From IMG/VR virus record IMGVR_UViG_3300021091_000027, positions 47,052-111,051 of that record: a stretch of DNA of 64,000 nt; one strand, 5' to 3'. The stretch comes from a virus. Shown one piece after another: positions 18,034-25,941 of the stretch (position 1 is the stretch's first letter; every line of letters begins with the position of its first letter). Both the position numbers and the translations under genes were made by a program. The notes beneath the pieces are model-generated. The model did not search any database. It had not been told where the DNA came from and saw only the letters and a program-made list of their open reading frames with translations.

Positions 18034-18209
18034 GCAAAATTTTAAAATCAGAATCTCCAGATGAATACTTAAAAAGAGCAGGAATCAAAGCTTTTGATTC
18101 TTCACTTGTCGCCGAGAATCCGCTACCTACAATTGACCTCAGTAAGTTGCAAAACTTTAATCAACTAAAGGAGCGTCCCGATTCTTCAGATTGCAATAAA
18201 TGTAAGTAG
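18030..18209 (+). CDS. Small soluble protein with CxxC end
   Basis: 59 residues (MSKILKSESPDEYLKRAG..., ending DCNKCK). The ATGA overlap with the preceding stop and the following TTG-start mini-gene 9 bp downstream place it in an operon. Its 3' end is part of the 75-bp tandem duplication described separately. No family recognised; the terminal CxxC could bind metal. Confidence 0.5.
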   Translation: MSKILKSESPDEYLKRAGIKAFDSSLVAENPLPTIDLSKLQNFNQLKERPDSSDCNKCK

Positions 18210-18336
18210 AGGTAAAGCTTGTTTGCATTATTGTGTTTGCTCTTTTTAATGTTTCTTCTATCGGATCGCGATAAATATAAATAGAGGTAAAAATTGTTCC
18301 CACTGCTATGTTTGCTCTTTTTAATATTTCTTTTTA
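18187..18336 (+). repeat. 75-bp imperfect tandem duplication
   Basis: Two consecutive 75-bp units (about 18187-18261 and 18262-18336) match at roughly four of five positions. Each contains an AGAGGTAAA ribosome site, a TTG start 5 nt later and codons for a hydrophobic peptide. Because 75 is a multiple of three, both copies stay in the same frame. Confidence 0.8.
18219..18284 (+). CDS. Mini-gene copy 1: 21-residue hydrophobic peptide, TTG start
   Basis: Reads (M)FALLCLLFLMFLLSDRDKYK from a TTG placed 5 nt after AGAGGT. The hydrophobic core is long enough for a membrane helix or a signal-like peptide. It stops at a TAG inside the ribosome site of copy 2. Either a truncated relic of copy 2 or a genuine micropeptide; translation is not proven. 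Confidence 0.4.
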   Translation: MFALLCLLFLMFLLSDRDKYK

Positions 18337-18410
18337 TTGACCCCTGCACAACAATAGCCATAGCGCTCACAGCTCTGCTAGGCTACTCAATAATTAACGG
18401 TAAAAAATAA
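18294..18410 (+). CDS. Mini-gene copy 2: 38-residue two-helix membrane peptide, TTG start
   Basis: Reads (M)FPLLCLLFLIFLFIDPC, then TIAIALTALLGYSIINGKK, from a TTG 5 nt after AGAGGT. It has two hydrophobic segments separated by DPC. The stop overlaps the ATG of the next gene (TAATG), which strongly suggests it is translated and coupled. The N-terminal 13 residues are nearly the same as copy 1. Confidence 0.5.
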   Translation: MFPLLCLLFLIFLFIDPCTTIAIALTALLGYSIINGKK

Positions 18411-18727
18411 TGATCGAGTGGATACTTACAGTCGCCCTCTCGGCGATATCTATTGGCGTCATGTCCTACATGATAGTGTGGGGCGTGCATAACTTTGAAC
18501 TGACGGTGAACACCATAATGGTATGGGCCGATCAACAAGAAACTTTTTTGCAAAAAATGATATCGTGCTCTGTGTGCCTGGCCGTCCAGAGCACATTGGC
18601 ACTGACCTCACTACACTGCCTTGTATTCAAACTAGGTCTGTGGACATGGATATGTACAACACTTATAGCGTGTTTGGTTGCGCTCGTGTTGATAAAGAGG
18701 ATAAATCCCTTAGCAGACTCAAAATAA
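18410..18727 (+). CDS. Membrane protein with three predicted helices
   Basis: 105 residues. Hydrophobic stretches at about residues 5-25 (ILTVALSAISIGVMSYMIV), 50-70 and 76-95 (LWTWICTTLIACLVALVLI). The start overlaps the preceding mini-gene stop. The size and topology would fit a holin or a superinfection-exclusion protein, but no diagnostic motif is present and no endolysin lies nearby. An overlapping frame at 18523-18744 is judged a shadow. Confidence 0.55.
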   Translation: MIEWILTVALSAISIGVMSYMIVWGVHNFELTVNTIMVWADQQETFLQKMISCSVCLAVQSTLALTSLHCLVFKLGLWTWICTTLIACLVALVLIKRINPLADSK

Positions 18728-18803
18728 TAAAAAAGATGTGGTAATGTTTTGAAAGAAAGTATTAAGACCCAAAGAGTTTGCTCAGCAAAAAAAAATATTT
18801 AAA

Positions 18804-19937
18804 ATGCCAAAACCAATACTAGCGTTTTGCGCTGACTTGCAAGCCAGGGAGTCGGCGTACAGATCTGTTTACGAATTAAGAGGCGACGACCTGTACGCCC
18901 TGAACCAGGTTGTTGACTACTGCAACAGCAATTCGAGGCAGGGTAATCCCCTGCACATGATAATGGGGGGCGATCAAGTCGATACCCCTACGATAAGCGA
19001 CGAACACACAGTGGCCCTCAGGAAAGTTCTTCGTAAGATTCCTGGAGATAGATGTTTATACATTGACGGCAATCACGAACGTGGATTCAAAAGACTATCG
19101 TTGGAAGGCGGAGGCGCATCAGTCGCCAGACCCATGGAGGGAAAGATATTCGACATAGCTGGATACCGTGTGGCTGGATACAACTGGCGCACTCGCCGTC
19201 AATGGGAGTCGTTTATAGAAACCGGTAACTTTGTTGAAGCTGACATATTGATTCTTCATGGGTTTGCGTCACAAGTCGTTTCAGCACTTGGACTTCCGCC
19301 AGATGAAGCCCCATTATGCGACATGGATTTGGAGTGGTTTGACGGGAAATACAAGCTGGTCCTCATGGGGGACATCCATATGGAGTGGCAGTGGCAAGGG
19401 CCTAAGGGTACTCGGTTTATGTACTCAGGCTCTATGTGGATGCACCGTCTTGGCGAACCTGAGGCAAAGTCGTTTATCGTTGTTAATGACGATTTGTCCG
19501 TAGAGAAAGTGCCGTTGAGGTCTCGTCCATTTCTAAGGACAGACATGAAATCAAAGGAAGATATTTCTAGAATTCAAAGTTGGCTTGACAGCTGCTCAAA
19601 TGTTCCATATGTTCTGGACATGCAAGAATACATGGGAAAGACGCTTCCCCGACTGCATATCACTGTACCTTCGGAAATGACTTCTGAATTGGCTGGAGCC
19701 ATAGATAAATTTAAACAAAAGGCATTTGTATTTGAAAAAGTAGATGTATCTCATGACAGAGACCTCACAGAAGTGAAGGGGTCTCTGTCGGAGAAAGTTG
19801 ACCTTGACACTGCTCTCGCTCAACTTTTAGATGTTAAAGAAGAATCACAATCGGATGCAATGGAGTTTGTAAAGCAAGCAATGGAAATGGGATTCGACAA
19901 AGCTGTAAGTAGCTTAAAAGAAAAGGTAGGAATATAG
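18804..19937 (+). CDS. SbcD/Mre11-like nuclease subunit (T4 gp47-type)
   Basis: 377 residues. Metallophosphoesterase that works with the SbcC/Rad50-like ATPase to process DNA ends for recombination-dependent replication. Motifs in order: CADLQ (residue 8; Gln in place of the usual His), MGGDQVD (about 53), GNHERG (about 90), LHGF (about 150), MGDIHMEWQ (about 187). The C-terminal part would bind the ATPase coiled coil. Its partner starts 1.4 kb downstream, with two small genes between. The stop overlaps the next start (TAGTG). Confidence 0.88.
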   Translation: MPKPILAFCADLQARESAYRSVYELRGDDLYALNQVVDYCNSNSRQGNPLHMIMGGDQVDTPTISDEHTVALRKVLRKIPGDRCLYIDGNHERGFKRLSLEGGGASVARPMEGKIFDIAGYRVAGYNWRTRRQWESFIETGNFVEADILILHGFASQVVSALGLPPDEAPLCDMDLEWFDGKYKLVLMGDIHMEWQWQGPKGTRFMYSGSMWMHRLGEPEAKSFIVVNDDLSVEKVPLRSRPFLRTDMKSKEDISRIQSWLDSCSNVPYVLDMQEYMGKTLPRLHITVPSEMTSELAGAIDKFKQKAFVFEKVDVSHDRDLTEVKGSLSEKVDLDTALAQLLDVKEESQSDAMEFVKQAMEMGFDKAVSSLKEKVGI

Positions 19938-20638
19938 TGACAACAAAAGTAAAAAAGGCGCAGTTCAAGAAAAATAAAACAGAAAGCTGCCCGTATGCGT
20001 CTGCCAGGATAACTAAGAAGCAGAAGACCACGTCTACCGATGCAATGAGAGTTGCAATTGCAAAGGATGTAATCTCTCAACTCAACTCAAAAAAACTCAT
20101 ACCCGAAAGACTCATCTGGGTTGAAGATTCTAAGATGGGCAGTATTGACGACTTTATAAACTCTAAGGTTGATAAGATACCCCAAGATGAGTTAGACGAC
20201 TTTGCAGTAGACTTAAGTGAATATGTATGTAATATTAAGAAATGCGAAGTATGCGCTCTTGGAGCTATATTTGTATCTGCTGTGTCACTATACAATGACA
20301 TGACAATATACCCAGGTCGCAATTACATTGCCGAGAATCTTAATTGGAAAGTATTTGAAGATTTGGACACGTCTCCGTTCATCAAGTATTTCACAAAGAG
20401 TCAGATGGAGTTGATTGAAAGTGCCTATGAAGGTCACGAGGGCACCCACGGAGTCTCTTCGGATAAAGAAGAGGTCATTTGCAAGGCGTTTTACTCCAAG
20501 TACCCAAATGACAAGGATCGCATGATTGCAATAATGAAAAATATAATAGACAACAATGGAACGTTTGACCCCAAGAAGAGTATAAATATTGAAGATGTGA
20601 TCGATTACACAGTCCGCACCAAAATTAGTGCTTTATAA
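19937..20638 (+). CDS. Unknown protein, GTG start
   Basis: 233 residues. Lysine-rich N-terminus (KVKKAQFKKNKT), then a mixed helical body with CNIKKCEVCALG near residue 95, a possible small metal site. The GTG start shares a base with the preceding TAG. It lies between the nuclease and ATPase subunits of the SbcCD-like complex, so a recombination or replication role is plausible. No family recognised. Confidence 0.5.
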   Translation: MTTKVKKAQFKKNKTESCPYASARITKKQKTTSTDAMRVAIAKDVISQLNSKKLIPERLIWVEDSKMGSIDDFINSKVDKIPQDELDDFAVDLSEYVCNIKKCEVCALGAIFVSAVSLYNDMTIYPGRNYIAENLNWKVFEDLDTSPFIKYFTKSQMELIESAYEGHEGTHGVSSDKEEVICKAFYSKYPNDKDRMIAIMKNIIDNNGTFDPKKSINIEDVIDYTVRTKISAL

Positions 20639-20653
20639 AAAAAGGAATCTACC

Positions 20654-21331
20654 ATGAGTATTGTTGACAGAATTTTAAACGGCGAATTTGATGACGAAAA
20701 CATTAAAGTAGACGAAGGAAATGATCTTACGCCAGATTCAGATGAGGAGCTTGACGATATCGACGAGGTGTATTTAGACGAGGAGGAAGAGGAAGAAGAG
20801 GAAGAATTTTTTGAAGAAATTCCCTCAGAAGAAGTTGAGGATCTTAATTCAACTACTACAATGTCAGACGACACGCCTTCAGAAGAATGGATGAAAGAAT
20901 ACGCAAAGAAAAATAACATAGAAATCGTAAACGAATCTGAACTGGCAGCGACTGCGTCAGTTCCATACGTAGAAAAACCAAAGCAGTCAAAAGTACGAGA
21001 AATCAACAAAAAGAAAGACACCATGACAACGCATAGCACCAATGTTAATAATACTCCCAAGCAGTCTGTTGCCTCTAGCACGGAGCACAAGAAGCGTGGA
21101 GCTCCACACAAGCTCAAGGATAATTTGGAGAATGTCGTTCGCTTTTACAACGAAGGCGTAGGGGCAAAGCAGATTGCCGAGAAGTTCGGGGTTAGCGTCT
21201 CCTGTGTAATCAATACGCTGAAGCGTAACAACATAGCTGTTCGCCCAAAAGGCCGTCGTAGTAACGACACGGAGTCGTCGCCATCACCATCAGCAAAAAC
21301 ATCTCAATATAAACTTAAAACTAACGACTGA
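20654..21331 (+). CDS. Acidic-N-terminus protein with helix-turn-helix domain
   Basis: 225 residues in three parts: a strongly acidic N-terminus with a run of Glu (about residues 41-60), a polar Thr/Ser/Lys linker, and a C-terminal helix-turn-helix (NVVRFYNEGVGAKQIAEKFG followed by VSVSCVINTLKRNNI) followed by a basic tail. The helix-turn-helix resembles those of resolvases and sigma-factor region 4. It may be a DNA-binding regulator or a replication accessory. It ends 10 bp before the SbcC-like gene. Confidence 0.55.
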   Translation: MSIVDRILNGEFDDENIKVDEGNDLTPDSDEELDDIDEVYLDEEEEEEEEEFFEEIPSEEVEDLNSTTTMSDDTPSEEWMKEYAKKNNIEIVNESELAATASVPYVEKPKQSKVREINKKKDTMTTHSTNVNNTPKQSVASSTEHKKRGAPHKLKDNLENVVRFYNEGVGAKQIAEKFGVSVSCVINTLKRNNIAVRPKGRRSNDTESSPSPSAKTSQYKLKTND

Positions 21332-21341
21332 GTAAATACAT

Positions 21342-23528
21342 ATGAAACTGCTCTCCCTGAAGGGCAGGAACATTGGTCTCCTTAAAGGAGATTTTGAGTT
21401 TGAGTTTGACGACGCACTGACCGTGATAACCGGTCCGATCGGCTGCGGCAAGTCAACCGTACTCACAATGATCCGAGCGTCTCTTACGAATTCATTTCCA
21501 GGGAATGCAAACAGCTGGGCCTCTTGGGGAACACCGCCCCAAGAGGCCTGCTATTTTGTTGTATCCTGGCGCATAGGAAATAAAGTGCTGCATATCGCCA
21601 AAGCGGTAGCAGGAGAAAAGAAATTCGGTACGCTTAATATTCCACGTCTGCGCATCGAACACGATGACGGAAAAGTAGAAGAAATATTTGGATCGAAGGA
21701 GGCGCTGGATAAAACGCACTCGCTGATTCCAGTTCCTGCCAGCATAATAGACGGCCATCTGATAGTCGACCAAGATTCAATAACCACCCCTGTGTCTGCC
21801 ACTCCAGCTAAGTTTAAGGAGATCATTCACACGCTAACAAGAACTAGCGAATTAGAGGTTATGAGAGGTCAAATTAAAGATCTTTTACTAGCGATTACAG
21901 TGCCCGATATAAACGGACCTTTGCAAGAGGCTCAAGTGGAAAGAAACTTGGCTGAAGGCGAAGTCAATCGACTTAATACCGAAATATCGGAATTGATGGC
22001 TCAGTACGTCGCATTTGATATACAGTCCATTAACGTAAAGCTAGATGTGCTGGAACAGCTAAAGAAAAATGACGATAAGCGAAATCAACTTGATCAAAGA
22101 ATAAAGACTAGCAAGTCAATTTTATTGCAGTTAAAGGTCACGCTCAAGGCTCAGCAGGATACGCTAAGTTCTTTACTTCAAAAAAGAGAGTCGTCCAAAG
22201 AAGAGGCTGAGCAAGCCAAAAAGAATTTGTATTCTGCGGACATGTTGATTGCGGCAAATGTTCGCATAGATCTACTAAAGACCAAGGCTTCTAAGCTGGC
22301 AGAAGAACTGCAGAAGTGCATATCCACTCGGCCGGTAGAGCCCAAGGAGAAACAGCCTGCCGAAGGCGCAGATACAAAAATACAGGACGATCTCAATGAG
22401 AAAAAGCAACAGCACTATATGGCTGCGAAAAGGCTTAATTTGGTTGACCAAGGTAAATGCCCGGAATGCGGCACAGAGACAGCTATATGTGCCCATGATC
22501 GTGCAGCGCTGTCCATAGAGGTTCAGCAATTAGCATCCGAGGTAGAACTTCTTGTCGAGACTCTAAAGTACGTAAAGGCGCTTAACAAAGAGTGGGATAC
22601 GTACGAGACGGATCAAGCTTCTTACATATCATTTACTAGTACCACCATGGCGCAGGCCACGGAAGTCAATAAAGAATTGGAAGACCTTGTAGCCACTACT
22701 CCAAAAATGACTGCCGACATGAAGAAAGCCTTTGCCAAAACAGTCAGCGATTTTGACATGCTTGAAAGAGGCGTGTCTACAATAAAAGAAAATATTTGTG
22801 CCGTAAATGGGCAAATACAATCCCAGATATCGCTGGAAGAATCTTTGACAAACGAGTTGGCTGGCATTCATCCAGCTAGATATGACGAGCATGAGTATGC
22901 CCGTCTTACTAAGTTGCACCAGGATGCCGTGACCGTCAAGGACAAGGTTACAAGATTGGATGGCAGTCTTGATAATGCTAAGATTTCTCTTGACAGGGCG
23001 GAGCATAAGCTTGATCTCCAAGAGAAAAGGGCTGCATCAGTTAAACCAATAGAGAAATTCAGAAAGATTTTGGACAAGGTGAATGAAGTTCTTATGAAGG
23101 ACGGGCTTCCGAGGCTGCTGTCTCTTCAGTATATGAAGCTGCTCAATGACCGGTTGAGGTTTTACCTCAGCACCATAAATGCCGATTTCACGGCCCATAT
23201 CGACGACAATCTTGAATTTATGGCCACTAAGTCCGATGGGCTGGTGCATCATGCCAAAAGATTGTCTGGAGGTCAGAAGCAGCAGGCCAGCGTCTGCTAT
23301 CTGTTGGCTGTAAATGATGTATTTGCAAGCACGCTTGGAGTCTTGGCTCTCGACGAGCCATCAGGAGCAATGCAGGAATCTAATTCTAGAGATCTTGCGG
23401 AAGCTTTTAACTATCTTGCAAAAATAGGTAGGCAGACTGGTCGACAGTTTATAGTAATTACTCATAGTCCTGCGCTTGCGGCCTATGGCTGCAAGAATAT
23501 TGCATTGGATGGATCTGAAAGAATGTAG
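21342..23528 (+). CDS. SbcC/Rad50-like ATPase (T4 gp46-type)
   Basis: 728 residues. SMC-type ATPase that partners the SbcD-like nuclease. Walker A is GPIGCGKST (about residues 31-39). Two long coiled-coil arms flank a zinc-hook CPECGTETAIC (about 373). The ABC signature LSGGQKQQ (about 640) is followed by Walker B LGVLALDEPSGAM (about 667) and an H-loop VITHSPALA. All parts needed for activity are present. It is shorter than bacterial SbcC, as usual for phage versions. The gene is followed by a striking G/C homopolymer hairpin. Confidence 0.92.
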   Translation: MKLLSLKGRNIGLLKGDFEFEFDDALTVITGPIGCGKSTVLTMIRASLTNSFPGNANSWASWGTPPQEACYFVVSWRIGNKVLHIAKAVAGEKKFGTLNIPRLRIEHDDGKVEEIFGSKEALDKTHSLIPVPASIIDGHLIVDQDSITTPVSATPAKFKEIIHTLTRTSELEVMRGQIKDLLLAITVPDINGPLQEAQVERNLAEGEVNRLNTEISELMAQYVAFDIQSINVKLDVLEQLKKNDDKRNQLDQRIKTSKSILLQLKVTLKAQQDTLSSLLQKRESSKEEAEQAKKNLYSADMLIAANVRIDLLKTKASKLAEELQKCISTRPVEPKEKQPAEGADTKIQDDLNEKKQQHYMAAKRLNLVDQGKCPECGTETAICAHDRAALSIEVQQLASEVELLVETLKYVKALNKEWDTYETDQASYISFTSTTMAQATEVNKELEDLVATTPKMTADMKKAFAKTVSDFDMLERGVSTIKENICAVNGQIQSQISLEESLTNELAGIHPARYDEHEYARLTKLHQDAVTVKDKVTRLDGSLDNAKISLDRAEHKLDLQEKRAASVKPIEKFRKILDKVNEVLMKDGLPRLLSLQYMKLLNDRLRFYLSTINADFTAHIDDNLEFMATKSDGLVHHAKRLSGGQKQQASVCYLLAVNDVFASTLGVLALDEPSGAMQESNSRDLAEAFNYLAKIGRQTGRQFIVITHSPALAAYGCKNIALDGSERM

Positions 23529-23536
23529 GTAATTAA

Positions 23537-23574
23537 GGGGGGGAGGGGGCAACCCCCCCCCCCCCCCCCCCCCC
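23537..23574. repeat. Poly-G/poly-C hairpin (G7-A-G5, then C22)
   Basis: Seven G (23537-23543), A, five G, CAA, then 22 consecutive C (23553-23574). It can fold into a very stable stem just after the SbcC-like stop codon and could end or stall transcription. The length of the C-run is at risk of sequencing error. Confidence 0.75.
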
Positions 23575-23591
23575 ACAAAAAAAACACAAAA

Positions 23592-23930
23592 ATGAAAATA
23601 TCATCAAAGCTCAATCTTTTGCCAATTAGTAGCACTCCCATCACCGATAACATGATGCACGCCGCTATCACTGATGACGCTGCAGTCGCCATAAAGCTAA
23701 TCGCCAAGGCGGATTTCACTAAAATTCAGTGCGTAAATTCTAGAGACGCTAAACTTATCTCAAATAGGTTGTCTAATTTTATATTTTCTCGCAGTCAAAA
23801 GGAATTCAACCGCTTCATGCAGTACTACTATCTTAATTCCCTGGTCGACAGCAACTACCTTGGGGAAATTAATAAGATCTTTAATGAGGCCTATGAATTC
23901 AACGATGGCATCTGCATTACTGTTATTTAA
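23592..23930 (+). CDS. Small unknown protein
   Basis: 112 residues, mixed helix with no cysteine cluster. Starts 17 bp after the poly-C tract, in an A-rich leader without a clear GGAG. It ends 35 bp before the helicase start. Position in the replication block is the only clue to function. Confidence 0.5.
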   Translation: MKISSKLNLLPISSTPITDNMMHAAITDDAAVAIKLIAKADFTKIQCVNSRDAKLISNRLSNFIFSRSQKEFNRFMQYYYLNSLVDSNYLGEINKIFNEAYEFNDGICITVI

Positions 23931-23965
23931 TCGACATCGTGAAAACTGACAGTCTAAGGAGCATT

Positions 23966-25408
23966 ATGAGTAACAAAGTCGTATTGCAACGAATAATGAG
24001 ATTTTTGAGAACTCCAGAGGGCCCACATAATGAAGTGCTACAGCGGGAATTTCAATACTTACATAGCTCCCAAGTTCGTGAGCCTGGTCGGGCGCCTCGC
24101 TATGTGAGCACTCCTGTCAACCTGTATGCAATGCAGGATGGTTGGATGTATTTCCCCTGCGGTCTGCTGGAACGATGCCTGAGGATTCTTGCAAAGGCTG
24201 GATTCAAACCCGAGTATTCGGATCTTAGGTCCACGAAGTTTCCAATTCCAGATGCCTCCAAACTGGTCGGGCTTAGGCCAGGCCAGTTGGAGGTTATTAA
24301 TGAAATCGTTAAAGCCGATTTTGGAATAGTGGATGCTCTTACCGGTTTTGGCAAAGGCGTTATCATAGAAAAGATTATTGAGCTTTATCCAAAGCAGCAG
24401 CATGCTGTCATAAGTAAGTCAAAGACAATTTGCAATCAGCTATATCAACGCCTAAAGACATGTTTTCCGAAGGCCGGCGTTTGGAATTCAGATCATCATA
24501 TAAAAGGAAATCCCATGATATGCACATCGGGATCTCTTGGAGGTCTGGAGCTAGACAAGTTCGACGTAGTGCAACTGGACGAAGTGCACGAACTTCTGAT
24601 TCCCTCATTTCTAGAATATTATCCTGCGTTCGGAGAGTGTAAGTTAATATCATACTCCGCTTCTCCTGACCAAAGACTGGATAATACAGCACTAGCTATG
24701 GAGGCATATTTTGGAAACAAGATATGCAAAGTCGACTACCAAGAAGGCGTAGACTTGGGACTCGTCGTGCCTATAGAGGTGTGGAAGGTGGACTGGGGGT
24801 GCACTTCTGTTGATGCAATTAGAAATTTCAAATCTGATGTCAAAAGAATGCGCCTTGGATACTGGGGCAACTTTGCTCGCAATACCGCAATATCCAGAGC
24901 GGTATATGAAACGATACCTCAGCGCTTGACAGAAAAAGATCCGCAAATACTAATACTTGTTGATAAAATTGAACATGCCTTAGAGCTCAAAAAGTTGATG
25001 CCTGATTTCGAAGCGGTATATGGAAGCATGGACGATGAAACAGCGGAATACTTTAAAAAGCGAAAACTTCTTGAAGGAAATCCGTTAACCAAAAAGCAGG
25101 TAGAGGAAATACGAAAAAAATTTAGTTCAGGCCAATTGAAAAGAGCTATTGCAACAGGAATATGGAGCACCGGAGTTGACTTTCCTCAGCTGTCGGTCAT
25201 AATACGTGCCGATGGCGGAGCATCTCCAATTAAAGATATACAAATGCCTGGACGTGTTTGCCGAATTTCTTCTGGAAAAAACAAAGGCATTCTGATTGAT
25301 TTTGCAGACACATTTGACTTATGGACAGCGAGACGATCCAAAACCCGATTTCAAAGTTACGAAAACAAAAAATGGGAGATATTGAAGGTAAACTTGAGCG
25401 TACAGTAG
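23966..25408 (+). CDS. DEAD/DEAH-type helicase, UvsW-like
   Basis: 480 residues. Superfamily 2 helicase likely to remodel recombination intermediates and R-loops, as T4 UvsW does. Motif I is DALTGFGKGVII (Lys kept; Gly replaces Thr/Ser), motif II LDEVHELL, motif III-like SYSASPDQ, and late motifs STGVDFPQ and MPGRVCR (arginine finger). The ATG at 23966 is chosen because AAGGAG lies 5 bp upstream; an in-frame GTG 27 bp earlier lacks a ribosome site. Sits between the SbcCD-like complex and the replicative helicase. Confidence 0.85.
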   Translation: MSNKVVLQRIMRFLRTPEGPHNEVLQREFQYLHSSQVREPGRAPRYVSTPVNLYAMQDGWMYFPCGLLERCLRILAKAGFKPEYSDLRSTKFPIPDASKLVGLRPGQLEVINEIVKADFGIVDALTGFGKGVIIEKIIELYPKQQHAVISKSKTICNQLYQRLKTCFPKAGVWNSDHHIKGNPMICTSGSLGGLELDKFDVVQLDEVHELLIPSFLEYYPAFGECKLISYSASPDQRLDNTALAMEAYFGNKICKVDYQEGVDLGLVVPIEVWKVDWGCTSVDAIRNFKSDVKRMRLGYWGNFARNTAISRAVYETIPQRLTEKDPQILILVDKIEHALELKKLMPDFEAVYGSMDDETAEYFKKRKLLEGNPLTKKQVEEIRKKFSSGQLKRAIATGIWSTGVDFPQLSVIIRADGGASPIKDIQMPGRVCRISSGKNKGILIDFADTFDLWTARRSKTRFQSYENKKWEILKVNLSVQ

Positions 25409-25941
25409 CGTCTATAAAAGAGACGTATGCCAAATGCAAACTTAACGTAACTGGACGCATGGAAGACTATATCTACGCCATGAACTCCAAGAATAAAAGA
25501 GTCGAAGACACGTGGAAAAAAGTCGCATTTAAATGCATAGACTGGTCTGTCAACCCCAGGGCATATGTAGAGTGGTGCTTCTTTAATGAATATCCAGCCT
25601 ACCCAATGCCGTACAAGTTTGGATTAGATAAAAATTTCAACTTCTACATGACTAGCGGAAAGCCTGATCCGCAATACCAGCAACATAAGCTTAGGTTTGA
25701 ACTTATGTTTAAAAAAATGGAAAAGCTGTCTGCAGGACAAGACGTATTAAAATTCTTGCAGGATCCGCTGAATACATTTGATGAAGTTTTCATATATGCG
25801 GTAGCAAAAAATCTGGGAGTGCAGGGCAAGCTGCCCCAGAATATACTATCGGCAGCAAGACGGCAGGCTTTTTGCCATCCTGTTTATTTAGAAAAATTTA
25901 ACGATTTTATACCTCAGGAAGTTTTAAACCCATGGATATAA
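25375..25941 (+). CDS. Unknown replication-block protein
   Basis: About 188 residues from the ATG at 25375 (an in-frame ATG at 25321 is also possible; neither has a good ribosome site). It overlaps the UvsW-like gene by 34 bp and the DnaB-like helicase by 10 bp. Helical, aromatic and basic (AYVEWCFFNEYPAYPMPYKF near the middle). By position between helicases it could be a helicase loader, but no sequence motif supports that. Confidence 0.5.
   Translation, partial: GDIEGKLERTVASIKETYAKCKLNVTGRMEDYIYAMNSKNKRVEDTWKKVAFKCIDWSVNPRAYVEWCFFNEYPAYPMPYKFGLDKNFNFYMTSGKPDPQYQQHKLRFELMFKKMEKLSAGQDVLKFLQDPLNTFDEVFIYAVAKNLGVQGKLPQNILSAARRQAFCHPVYLEKFNDFIPQEVLNPWI

Noticed and set aside
18523-18744. ORF embedded out of frame in the 18410-18727 membrane gene, considered as an overlapping spanin
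   Set aside because: No signal sequence or lipobox, weak start, composition of a shadow frame.
20605-21117. Minus-strand Ser-rich ORF
   Set aside because: It is the antisense of the Glu/Asp-rich codons of the 20654-21331 gene.
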